Part shown: in pieces, positions 50,227 to 58,548 of the stretch
Layout of the letters: every line of letters starts with the position of its first letter
Numbering within the stretch: position 1 is the stretch's first letter
Position numbers and translations under genes: made by a program
Assembly (NCBI GenBank): GCA_022360175.1
Contig: JAKSDI010000021.1
Span: forward strand, 62,001-126,000
DNA: 64,000 bases
Direction of reading: 5' to 3'
Source: Chitinophagales bacterium
GTDB taxonomy: Bacteria; Bacteroidota; Bacteroidia; Chitinophagales; Saprospiraceae
Notes under the pieces: model-generated
Told to the model about the DNA's origin: nothing
Databases searched by the model: none
What the model saw: only the letters and a program-made list of their open reading frames with translations

Positions 50227-52101
50227 ATGGCTTTTTATAATTCAAGATCACTTTCTGGAAAGAATAATTCAACAAAAGATAAAGGCAGTTCCCAGCCTTT
50301 TTTTAGCAGCGCTAATGCTACACAAGCTTTCTTTCAACCCAAACTTACCATCAACCAAGCCGGAGATAAATATGAACAGGAAGCCAATGCAATGGCTGAG
50401 AAAGTAGTCTCTCAATCAGCTCTCGCATCAGCCCAGTCATCATCTGGTACTATTTCACCTAAGTGTGAAGAATGCGAAAAAGAAAATCAGCTACAACGTA
50501 TGTCAATGCCTGAAGAAGAGCAAGTGCAGGCGAAACCATTGATGCGGACTGTTCAGGGTGGAAATACAGCTACTCCTCAACTGGCCTCTCAGCTAAATAA
50601 TACCAAAGGAAGAGGCAATTCACTACCTCAGAACACGTTGTTATCTATGAATCAGGCTTTTGGAACTGATTTTTCGAATGTACGTGTTCATACGGATAGC
50701 CAGGCACGGGAGATGAGTCAGGGTATTCAGGCAAAGGCCTTTACACATGGTTCAGACATTTATTTTAATAAGGGACAATATAATCCAGGCTCTACGGAGG
50801 GCAAACGCTTGTTAGGACATGAGTTGACACATGTGGTGCAGCAAGGAGGCAGTGAAAATGCTAAGACAGATAGAGGTACTGATGCTTCAAAAGGTTTGCA
50901 TTCTGAAGCATCAGCATCTGGCAGTATACAGAGAGCAGTACGAATTGGTGGAGGATCAACTCGGGTAACTGAAGCAGATTATATGCAAGGAGGCAATAAA
51001 AGCAGTGTTGGTTCTCGCTACTTAGTATCAGATTTGATTAATGATAATGTTCGGCGAGTTTTTAATGATGTCAATGAATTGGAAGCTTATGCAAATGGAC
51101 AAACAGATTATATTGGAGATGTAGTGACCTCTTCTGCCGGGACATATTGGTATCGCCTACCTGAAAATCAGCTTATCATTCTTGGTGAGCGTCATCAAAA
51201 CCCTCAGGGAAATGTTGAAGATGTAATCATCGGACTGAATACTGCTCGATTCATGTACGAACCTTATAATGAATTGGCGAGTGTAGCAGCACTTAATATT
51301 CCCTTTACGGGAACAGAAGGCCGATTGTCTCAGGTTCATAGTGGGCTGAGAACAGCTAATCTGGTGAATAGAACAAATTTTAATCCAGATTTAGAAAATA
51401 TTGTGTTCAAAGCGCTGGCTGGTGCATCACTTGCTCGTAATGAATATATTGCAAATGACCCTCCAAATATGCCTTCCTGGCAGGTTACTGAATGGCAGGG
51501 GCGGCCTACTACTAATGATTATTCTATAGGTGAAAGGACTGCATTATATCTGGCAATAGGCATACGTATAGCATCTGATATTGCTCAACATGATTTCGGG
51601 CCTCAAAATTTTGTCGAATCTCTTTTCATATCAAGCGGTAGGCGGCTAAAGGAAAATTATTTACAAAACCAGGCAGTATTAGACCAATTTATGCAGACTA
51701 AAGAAGGAGATGACCTTATTGGAATATATGAACTTACATCACCCAATAATTTTCAGAACCTTCAGGCGATAAGAGGATTTACACTAGCTTTACATGAATA
51801 TGCGTCTTTTTATATTGAACAACTTGGACAGGAAAGTGGGAATGCAACTTTAGTGGCTGAAGGACAGTCTTTGGCTACCAATACTAATGTTGGCCTGCAA
51901 GGTTTGAGCCCGGCTCGTGAAGAGATTATGTGGCAAAAAATACAGCATGCTAATTCAAATTCATACTTGATTGTAGGGATGGGAGATGCACACAGAGTAA
52001 ATCTAACACCACGATTAAATCAAGCAGGAATAACACACGAAGAAGTGTCAAATTCATTGGAAAGACAAAAAAATCAAATTAATGGAAATTGGACTCCTTA
52101 A
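50227..52101 (+). CDS. eCIS-core (DUF4157) cargo protein 1, GExH/GxxH-type C-terminal domain
   Basis: A 624-residue probable CIS cargo. Residues 35-206 are the eCIS-core (DUF4157) cassette: QPKLTINQAGDKYEQEANAM, a CxxC in KCEECEKE, FGTDFSNVRVHTDSQAREMS, and the zinc motif H198-E-L-T-H202. The C-terminal domain (about 240-624) is unrelated to the other two cargo proteins. It contains LIILGERHQNP (G320-E-R-H323), REEIMW (564-569) and VGMGDAHRVNL (G586-x-x-H589), a layout reminiscent of the EreA/ChaN/TIKI/TraB hydrolase superfamily, whose members use GExH and a late GxxH. That assignment is tentative. A small exported protein follows after 6 bases and could be an immunity partner. Confidence 0.82.
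   Translation: MAFYNSRSLSGKNNSTKDKGSSQPFFSSANATQAFFQPKLTINQAGDKYEQEANAMAEKVVSQSALASAQSSSGTISPKCEECEKENQLQRMSMPEEEQVQAKPLMRTVQGGNTATPQLASQLNNTKGRGNSLPQNTLLSMNQAFGTDFSNVRVHTDSQAREMSQGIQAKAFTHGSDIYFNKGQYNPGSTEGKRLLGHELTHVVQQGGSENAKTDRGTDASKGLHSEASASGSIQRAVRIGGGSTRVTEADYMQGGNKSSVGSRYLVSDLINDNVRRVFNDVNELEAYANGQTDYIGDVVTSSAGTYWYRLPENQLIILGERHQNPQGNVEDVIIGLNTARFMYEPYNELASVAALNIPFTGTEGRLSQVHSGLRTANLVNRTNFNPDLENIVFKALAGASLARNEYIANDPPNMPSWQVTEWQGRPTTNDYSIGERTALYLAIGIRIASDIAQHDFGPQNFVESLFISSGRRLKENYLQNQAVLDQFMQTKEGDDLIGIYELTSPNNFQNLQAIRGFTLALHEYASFYIEQLGQESGNATLVAEGQSLATNTNVGLQGLSPAREEIMWQKIQHANSNSYLIVGMGDAHRVNLTPRLNQAGITHEEVSNSLERQKNQINGNWTP
50329..50844 (+). repeat. eCIS-core cassette, copy 1
   Basis: Nearly identical in DNA to 52802-53317, including a 47-base exact run around the HTDSQAR codons, while flanking coding sequence is unrelated. 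A third, more diverged copy is at 54639-55169. Confidence 0.9.
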
Positions 52102-52107
52102 GATACC

Positions 52108-52380
52108 ATGAAATTTATCGGCATGAAGTATAGATTTACAGTTGTTTTATTAGCCCTTTGTTTTATTGTTTTAGGAAATCTTAAATGTTCTAATGCTATG
52201 AGGGAGGAAAAGTCTAATCAGCTTAAAGCTACTCAGTATTATGAAAAAGCCCTGGAACTGGAAAAGGATAAGGAATATAATGAAGCGCTCAAATATTACA
52301 GAAAATCTCTTGAAATATATGAAGATGAAGAGGTGAAAGAAGCTTATTTGAAGTTATTAGCAGCCATTGGGCCTATGTAA
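52108..52380 (+). CDS. small exported TPR-like protein, possible partner of cargo 1
   Basis: A 90-residue protein starting 6 bases after cargo 1. Residues 9-24 are hydrophobic (signal or anchor). The rest is a charged helical pair (YYEKALELEKDKEYNEALKY) typical of a single TPR-like hairpin. Lipidation is uncertain: Cys27 is preceded by LK, a poor lipobox. A second ATG at 52123 is a possible start. The tight spacing suggests co-production with the effector, as for an immunity or carrier protein, but nothing shows this. Confidence 0.6.
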   Translation: MKFIGMKYRFTVVLLALCFIVLGNLKCSNAMREEKSNQLKATQYYEKALELEKDKEYNEALKYYRKSLEIYEDEEVKEAYLKLLAAIGPM

Positions 52381-52394
52381 GGTGCTTTTAAGCA

Positions 52395-52559
52395 ATGTCG
52401 TTTTGCTGTGCCTCATCAAACTTCCTGCCACCACATGTAACCTTAATGCCACGTGGTTACTTATCTATACCTTCTGAAGAGTTCTATACGGCAGCAAAAA
52501 GATGGGATAAGAAAATTGGAAATAGCGATAAGGAAAAAATGCCGGAATTAAAAGAGTAA
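52395..52559 (+). CDS. 54-codon open frame between cargo genes, possibly a remnant
   Basis: Opens with MSFCCASSNFLPPHV and continues MPRGYLSIPSEEFYTAAKRW to a stop at 52559; a second in-frame ATG lies at 52446. The second half has protein-like composition, the first half does not. No family recognised. It lies in the 307-base spacer between cargo genes 1 and 2 and may be a degraded cargo or immunity fragment. The remaining spacer to 52687 shows nothing. Confidence 0.3.
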   Translation: MSFCCASSNFLPPHVTLMPRGYLSIPSEEFYTAAKRWDKKIGNSDKEKMPELKE

Positions 52560-52687
52560 TACGATCTGATAAAATGGATTATGGCATAATACTTTGGTGT
52601 CGTGATCTCTGTAAATTCACATGGGTAAAGCTAGGAATGATAATACTCAAAGCGGAAGCCCATAGATTAAAATAAATCATCTTTATT

Positions 52688-54397
52688 ATGACATTTCTGA
52701 ACTCCCTTCGTCATAGTACTTCGACAGATCAAAAAAGCCGTCAATCACCTTTTTTCAGTAAAACTAATGTTAGAAATATACAGTCGAAAGAAAAACGTCC
52801 GTTCTTCCAATCTAAACTCACCATCAATCAAGCCGGTGATAAATATGAGCAGGAAGCCGATGCAATGGCTGAAAAAGTAGTCTCTCAACCAACTCTCGCA
52901 TCACCCCAGTCATCATCTGGTACTATTTCACCCAAGTGTGAAGGATGCGAAAAAGAAGATCAGCTACAACGTATGTCAATGCCTGAAGAAGAGGAAGTGC
53001 AGACAAAACCATTGATGAATACTACCCAAGGTGGAAATACAGCTACCGCTCAACTGGCCTCTCAGCTAAATAGTACCAAAGGAAGAGGCAATTCACTACC
53101 CCAGAACACACTGTCATCTATGAATCAGGTTTTTGGAACTGATTTTTCGAATGTACGTGTTCATACGGATAGCCAGGCACGAGAGATGAGTCAGGGTATT
53201 CATGCTAAGGCCTTTACACACGGTTCAGACATTTATTTTAATAAGGGGCAGTATAATCCAGGCTCTACGGAGGGCAAACGCTTGTTAGGACATGAGTTGA
53301 CGCATGTGGTACAGCAGGAGGGAAGCGATTCCTCTAGGCAAAAAGACAGGATACAGACTAAAAAAACAAGTGAAACAATTTATGAAGGTCAAGACCATGC
53401 AGGAAATTATAAAATAGATACAGCGAATTGCCGGATGCATTATAATGCGGATTGGTACTTTAAGTTTGAGACGGGCCAAAGTGATGCAGAGAAACAAAAA
53501 TATATGGAAACTGCCAAGCGGCATGTAGAAGCAACATGGTCTAATAAAATGAAATTAAAACCTACCAATAGCACTCAGGATTGTCTGTGTAGTGATGAAG
53601 GCTTTTCAATACATGTTATATTGAATCCGAAAGAGTCATCCAGGGAAGGACAACATGGATTTAGCACAACTGTTGTTTCGAGTGTACGGGCTCATGTTAT
53701 ACCTCCTCTAAGAACAGTTGATTTACAATCTAATGATGCTATTCCTTATACTTTTTCTCATAGTGGTACAACTCAAAAAACAATTTCTCACGAGTTTGGG
53801 CACACCTTAGGCTTGCCAGATGAGTACCATGCTTTATCGCCTTTTAAAAAGGATTATCAATCTATCATGAATGTTGGTGACACTATTTATCCCCGACATT
53901 ATGCTCCCTTTGCCAATATTCTAAATTATGAAATACTAGGATGCAATTTTGCACCTGATGGAAAAAAGACGCCTTTCGATATTCCTATTACTAAACAAGA
54001 TTATCGGTTCTTGATGCCAATAATGAGTGAAGATGCACCAGAAACTGTTTTTGATTTTCATCTTATGCGAAGAACGAGCAACCAAGCTATGTTAGGATTA
54101 TTCCATCCTTATGTCGGTTTACAAAGTAGAATGAATTTTGGTGATCAAACCATATTAGGGGGCCCCAGAGCAGAAATGGATTTAAATTGGATTCTGTATC
54201 CTTTTGATGTTAAATTGGGTACGGGCCTATTGTTTGGAATGGAAAATGATGAAGTCAGAGTACTACTACCTTTAGATGCTACAGTAGGCTTTAATATAGG
54301 TGATGTCAATGCGGAATTGACTTATTCTACAGGTATAGATATTGGAAGAGGAGATTTATTTAATCAGCATTTGATAGGAGCTAGAATAAAGTTTTAA
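52688..54397 (+). CDS. eCIS-core (DUF4157) cargo protein 2, metzincin protease
   Basis: A 569-residue protein. After a variable 38-residue start comes the eCIS-core cassette (residues 39-210) with H202-E-L-T-H206 and CEGCEKE. The C-terminal half holds a second zinc motif, H368-E-F-G-H372-T-L-G-L-P-D378, fitting HExxHxxGxxD of metzincins (as in snapalysin), followed by a Met-turn-like SIMNVG. The last 110 residues read as alternating beta strands (PFDVKLGTGLLFGM, LDATVGFNIGDVNAELTYST) and may form a binding or barrel-like domain. It is a likely proteolytic effector carried by the particle. The eCIS-core HELTH site may also be a protease; two zinc centres in one chain would be unusual. Confidence 0.85.
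   Translation: MTFLNSLRHSTSTDQKSRQSPFFSKTNVRNIQSKEKRPFFQSKLTINQAGDKYEQEADAMAEKVVSQPTLASPQSSSGTISPKCEGCEKEDQLQRMSMPEEEEVQTKPLMNTTQGGNTATAQLASQLNSTKGRGNSLPQNTLSSMNQVFGTDFSNVRVHTDSQAREMSQGIHAKAFTHGSDIYFNKGQYNPGSTEGKRLLGHELTHVVQQEGSDSSRQKDRIQTKKTSETIYEGQDHAGNYKIDTANCRMHYNADWYFKFETGQSDAEKQKYMETAKRHVEATWSNKMKLKPTNSTQDCLCSDEGFSIHVILNPKESSREGQHGFSTTVVSSVRAHVIPPLRTVDLQSNDAIPYTFSHSGTTQKTISHEFGHTLGLPDEYHALSPFKKDYQSIMNVGDTIYPRHYAPFANILNYEILGCNFAPDGKKTPFDIPITKQDYRFLMPIMSEDAPETVFDFHLMRRTSNQAMLGLFHPYVGLQSRMNFGDQTILGGPRAEMDLNWILYPFDVKLGTGLLFGMENDEVRVLLPLDATVGFNIGDVNAELTYSTGIDIGRGDLFNQHLIGARIKF
52802..53317 (+). repeat. eCIS-core cassette, copy 2
   Basis: See copy 1 at 50329-50844. The same cassette at near-identical DNA in front of a different C-terminal domain points to cassette duplication or gene conversion. 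Confidence 0.9.
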
Positions 54398-54533
54398 TTC
54401 ACTTGGGTAGCATCTTGTTTTGCAAATAACAAAAGGTAGATCATGACTCATGTCACTCTCCTCGAAAAAGAAATGGACAGTCAGCAATTGTCAGATATAA
54501 CTTAGCTGTAAGTGAAATGAAAATATTTCTATT

Positions 54534-55982
54534 ATGTCTTATCTAACTTCCCATCGCCTTAGCTCATCAGTTGGTCAAAAAGAGGCTCAAAAACCTTTCT
54601 TTAGCAAGGCTATATCTGCTGATGTTGCGACTTCGCCATTCTTCCAGGCTAAGCTCACCATCAACCAGCCTGGAGACAAATACGAGCAAGAAGCGGATGC
54701 AATGGCCGAAAAAGTAGTCTCCCAATCACTCACTCCTCACCAATCACTTTCCACTAATCACTCCTCCTCAACTACCTCTCTATCCCGCAAATGTGCTGAA
54801 TGTGAGAAAGAAGGCCAGCTCCAAAGAATGGAAGTACCCGAGGAAGAGCTTCAGGCAATGCCTTTAATGCGAGCTACTCAAAATGGAGCTACAGCTACTC
54901 CTCAACTGGCATCTCAGTTAAGTACTACTAAAGGAGGAGGAAACTCTTTACCCAAAGGTACATTATCATCTATGAATCAGGCATTTGGTACAGATTTTTC
55001 CAATGTACGCATTCATACAGATAGCAAGGCAGAACAAATGAGTGAAGGAATACGAGCAAAGGCCTTTACACATGGCTCAGATATTTATTTTAATAAAGGG
55101 CAGTATAATCCTGGTTCTACAGAAGGCAAACGCTTGTTGGGGCATGAATTGACGCATGTGGTACAGCAAGGGGGAGAAGAAATAAAAAGATTGATTAAAG
55201 ACGATTATCCCTGGTCAGGAGTTGTCAACAATGCTATATTATTAGCTATGAGAGTATCTCCTAATGGCACAACATTAGCAGATCTACCAGATGGAGTAAT
55301 AGTAAAAGTTACAGGTAGAAATGGAAATTGGCTTCAGGTTGAAGTAGATACTACTCAATCTGGAATTATACTAAATAGTAAGGCTAGAAAGAGGCTTGTA
55401 GGGAATACTTTAAGTGGATATGTTCATAATCGATATGTGGATGATGCAACCGCAAATAGAATGGAAAGGATGGAAACTGCTGGAGCTAGGGCAGCATGGT
55501 ATGCATCCGGTGGTACAGGAACAGTTGGTGCTACTTGGGGGAATGACTTTGCAGATTGGGCTAGTGCATCAACTGAAACAACTGCACCGACCGTAGATCC
55601 TTCTACTACAATTAACTGTTGGGAAATGGTATTACTTGCTGCTTATAATGTAGGTGCTTTATCCTGGAATTGGATACATGATTTGTATATAAATGTTCCA
55701 ATGAGTGACTGGCCCGATCATATGACAAGAGGTAGTAGACAAGTATATACTCCTGGTAGTTCTTCTATCAATAGGGGAGATTTAGTATTCTTTAATGGTC
55801 TGGCACACGTAGCATTAGCGACTGGTAGTGGAGATGATGTTTATACTTTTTGGCCACCACCAGATTTTGCACCAGGTACTTATACTTATGGTACTGTTGA
55901 TGATGTTAAAGTGAGGTCTATTAGTTCTTTGGCTGGGGCAATGAGTAGTCCTGTGATAGAATTCGGGCCACCAGCATGGTAG
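54534..55982 (+). CDS. eCIS-core (DUF4157) cargo protein 3, SH3-like and NlpC/P60-like domains
   Basis: A 482-residue protein. Residues 36-212 are the eCIS-core cassette (QAKLTINQPGDKYEQEADAM, CAECEKE, H204-E-L-T-H208), more diverged in DNA than the other two. Residues about 225-300 resemble a bacterial SH3 module (MRVSPNGTTLADLPDGVIVK, GNWLQVEV). Residues 355-482 look like an NlpC/P60-type cysteine peptidase: INCWEMVLLAAYNVG (Cys362) and RGDLVFFNGLAHVALATG (His425). Such folds usually cut peptidoglycan peptides, and occasionally other amides or esters. A small lipoprotein gene follows after 30 bases. Confidence 0.82.
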   Translation: MSYLTSHRLSSSVGQKEAQKPFFSKAISADVATSPFFQAKLTINQPGDKYEQEADAMAEKVVSQSLTPHQSLSTNHSSSTTSLSRKCAECEKEGQLQRMEVPEEELQAMPLMRATQNGATATPQLASQLSTTKGGGNSLPKGTLSSMNQAFGTDFSNVRIHTDSKAEQMSEGIRAKAFTHGSDIYFNKGQYNPGSTEGKRLLGHELTHVVQQGGEEIKRLIKDDYPWSGVVNNAILLAMRVSPNGTTLADLPDGVIVKVTGRNGNWLQVEVDTTQSGIILNSKARKRLVGNTLSGYVHNRYVDDATANRMERMETAGARAAWYASGGTGTVGATWGNDFADWASASTETTAPTVDPSTTINCWEMVLLAAYNVGALSWNWIHDLYINVPMSDWPDHMTRGSRQVYTPGSSSINRGDLVFFNGLAHVALATGSGDDVYTFWPPPDFAPGTYTYGTVDDVKVRSISSLAGAMSSPVIEFGPPAW

Positions 55983-56012
55983 TAGATATTTCAAAATCTA
56001 AAGAATTGAGGT

Positions 56013-56396
56013 ATGAAGCGGAAGTCTTTTTTTATATTCATTTTTTTAATTCTTGCATGTGGGTGTGAAGGAAATAAAAATAGTGCTATGAACGGAAATA
56101 ACATAAAAGTGAAATTCAAGATCATTGATTCGACTATTGTTGGTTATGGTAGCCTATACCAATGCAAAATCACTGAAGTTAGCGACGACAATCTGAAGGC
56201 AGATTCAATTAAAATGACGATATTAAGTAAGGACATAAAAATTCGACAATTTATCGAAGATAATAATGGCCGCATATTTATAGGTACGTTTGCAAAAAAC
56301 AAGGATCATGAACCATATGCTATCATGCCTATTACCGGTTTTGTAGATCATAATAAGACATCTTGGTTGTTAACAGATTTAGACACAATTAATTAA
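56013..56396 (+). CDS. small lipoprotein, last gene of the cargo island
   Basis: A 127-residue protein with signal and lipobox I-L-A-C (Cys16). The mature domain has alternating strands and Lys/Asp/Asn-rich loops; blocks are NNIKVKFKIIDSTIVGYGSL and IRQFIEDNNGRIFIGTFAKN. No known family. Its position behind a putative murein-peptidase effector and its envelope location would suit an immunity lipoprotein, by inference only. A strong terminator follows. Confidence 0.6.
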   Translation: MKRKSFFIFIFLILACGCEGNKNSAMNGNNIKVKFKIIDSTIVGYGSLYQCKITEVSDDNLKADSIKMTILSKDIKIRQFIEDNNGRIFIGTFAKNKDHEPYAIMPITGFVDHNKTSWLLTDLDTIN

Positions 56397-56418
56397 TCGC
56401 GAACAATATTACAATTAC

Positions 56419-56468
56419 TAATGAAGAATGGGTTTTCGACATAAACATCGAAAACCCATTCTTCATTA
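56419..56468. terminator. 21-bp perfect hairpin, bidirectional terminator
   Basis: A perfect stem (5' arm 56419-56439, 3' arm 56448-56468; core GAATGGGTTTTCGA) with an 8-base loop between the convergent lipoprotein and prpE genes. It closes the CIS/cargo island on this side. Confidence 0.92.
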
Positions 56469-56483
56469 TATTACTACTGTCCT

Positions 56484-58373
56484 CTAATTTGCCCCAATCC
56501 CTTTCTCTTCCATCAATTCCTTCAATTCGCCCAGGACACTCATATCTTCAATTGTAGAAGGAGGATTGTAAGGCTTTTGATCAGCAATGCAACGCATAAT
56601 ACGACGCAAAATCTTGCCGGAGCGAGTTTTAGGGAGTCGTTTAACGATTGCTACGGATTTAAAAGCCGCTACAGGGCCTACTTTTTCTCTCACCATTTGA
56701 ATTAATTCCTTTTGAAGTGTAGGCTCATCTATATCAGCACCTTGTTGCAGCACAACAAAACCTACCGGAATTTGTCCTTTTAATTCATCATGTACACCAA
56801 TCACGGAGCATTCAGCTACTAAAGGATGAGCGGCCACTACTTCTTCCATTGCAGCAGTAGAAAGGCGGTGTCCTGCTACATTGATGATATCATCAATCCG
56901 TCCCGTAATAAATACATAACCATCTTCATCTTTGTAACCTCCATCGCCAGAAAAATAATAGCCAGGGAAGGGGCTGAGATAAGAGGTAATAAAGCGCTCT
57001 GTATCGTTCCAAAGATCAGGCAATGTACCTGGAGGTAAAGGTAAACGAATGACTACAGTGCCTTCTTCATTCGCTACTACAGGCTCCCCCGAGGGATTAA
57101 CTACCTGTATATCGTAGCCACATACGGGCTTGGCAGCGGAACCAGGCTTGACCGGAAGTAATTCAACGCCAGCCATATTTGCCAGCATAGGCCAGCCTGA
57201 TTCCGTTTGCCACCAGTGATCAATAATCGGTACTTTGAGCAAATCCCTGGCCCATTCCAGCGTAGCGACGTCACAGCGTTCGCCTGCAAGGAACATATAC
57301 CGTAAGCTACTCGTGTCATACTGTGATTTGAGTTTACCTGAAGGGTCTTCCTTTCGAATAGCTCTAAAGGCCGTGGGAGCTGTGAAAAAAACATTGACTT
57401 TATATTCCTCTATCACTCGCCAGAATGCACCTGCATCTGGTGTTTTGATAGGTTTTCCTTCGTATAAGATAGTTGTGCATCCGTGTATGAGTGGAGCATA
57501 TACTATATAAGAATGGCCTACTACCCATCCTACATCAGACGCAGCCCAATATACTTCCCCAGGATTTACACCATAAACATACTCCATGCTAAATCGCATA
57601 GCTACAGCATGGCCACCATTATCACGTACAATGCCTTTGGGTTTTCCAGTTGTGCCAGAAGTATAGAGAATATATAATGGATCAGAAGCATCTACAGCTA
57701 CACAATCGGCAGTTTGAGCAGTACTTCTTAGTGTTTGCCAATCATAATCTCTCCCATCTTTTAATGGAGCATTTAAAAAGGAGCGCTGATAAACAATACA
57801 AGCTTCGGGTTGGTGCGTAGATTCTTTCAGAGCTTCGTTTACGATCGCCATATAATCGATTACTCGTTTGATCTCCAGGCCTCCGCTGGCAATAAGCATT
57901 AGTTTAGGTTTGGCATCATCTATCCGGATGGCCAATTCATGAGCTGCGAAACCACCAAATACTACAGAATGAACGGCCCCCAACCGAGCACATGCCAGCA
58001 TAGCCACTACCGTTTGTGGAATCATGGGCATGTATATAATTACGGTATCACCTTTTTTAACACCTCTTTCTTTAAGGACACCTGCAAACAAAGCTACTTC
58101 ATCGCGTAGTTCTTTGTAGGTAAAACTCTTTTTAGTATTTGTAACAGGAGAATCATAACACAAGGCTAATTGATCTCCGCGGCCATTTTCTACATGATGA
58201 TCTAATGCGAGGTGAGATGTATTTAGTTTCCCATTTTTATACCACCTATAGAGTCCTTTATCTTTATAAAGTGTTTGCTCTGGCGCTTCAAACCAGTCTA
58301 TTTTATCTCCCTGTTCTTTCCAGAATCCCTCAGGATTACTGATACTATTATCATAAAATGATTGATAACCCAT
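56484..58373 (-). CDS. prpE: propionyl-CoA synthetase (short-chain acyl-CoA ligase)
   Basis: Activates propionate (and probably acetate) to the CoA thioester through an acyl-AMP. A 629-residue ANL enzyme. Motifs: ILYTSGTTGKPKGIVRDNGG (AMP binding), YWAASDVGWVVGHSYIVYAP, WWQTESGWP and C-terminal LPKTRSGKILRR with the catalytic lysine. N-terminal YQSFYDNSISNPEGFW and the ACSS3-like HVENGRGDQLALCYDSPVT block favour propionyl-CoA over acetyl-CoA synthetase. It lies 175 bases behind acs on the same strand, with a hairpin in between. Confidence 0.88.
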   Translation of the reverse strand: MGYQSFYDNSISNPEGFWKEQGDKIDWFEAPEQTLYKDKGLYRWYKNGKLNTSHLALDHHVENGRGDQLALCYDSPVTNTKKSFTYKELRDEVALFAGVLKERGVKKGDTVIIYMPMIPQTVVAMLACARLGAVHSVVFGGFAAHELAIRIDDAKPKLMLIASGGLEIKRVIDYMAIVNEALKESTHQPEACIVYQRSFLNAPLKDGRDYDWQTLRSTAQTADCVAVDASDPLYILYTSGTTGKPKGIVRDNGGHAVAMRFSMEYVYGVNPGEVYWAASDVGWVVGHSYIVYAPLIHGCTTILYEGKPIKTPDAGAFWRVIEEYKVNVFFTAPTAFRAIRKEDPSGKLKSQYDTSSLRYMFLAGERCDVATLEWARDLLKVPIIDHWWQTESGWPMLANMAGVELLPVKPGSAAKPVCGYDIQVVNPSGEPVVANEEGTVVIRLPLPPGTLPDLWNDTERFITSYLSPFPGYYFSGDGGYKDEDGYVFITGRIDDIINVAGHRLSTAAMEEVVAAHPLVAECSVIGVHDELKGQIPVGFVVLQQGADIDEPTLQKELIQMVREKVGPVAAFKSVAIVKRLPKTRSGKILRRIMRCIADQKPYNPPSTIEDMSVLGELKELMEEKGIGAN

Positions 58374-58493
58374 AAGTCATTATAATTAAGGGCGTTAAAT
58401 ACACTGTATAAAAAGTCTAAAACTTTATTACACGGTGCATTAAAAATAAAATTGATAAAATGGCTTGGATGTAATCAGGCGAGTAGGGTGGAG

Positions 58494-58521
58494 ACCAGGG
58501 CTGCAAGAAAGCAACCCTGGT
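58494..58521 (-). terminator. hairpin between acs and prpE
   Basis: ACCAGGG and CCCTGGT pair, with inner TGC/GCA pairs, just after the acs stop (58549) on the minus strand. No T-run, so it may be only an attenuator or a processing site. Confidence 0.4.
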
Positions 58522-58548
58522 ATTGTATTATCTAAACTTATAATTATG

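Noticed and set aside
54398..54533. Short coding frame between cargo genes 2 and 3 (about 20 codons from the ATG near 54444)
   Set aside because: Too short, no family resemblance, poor context.
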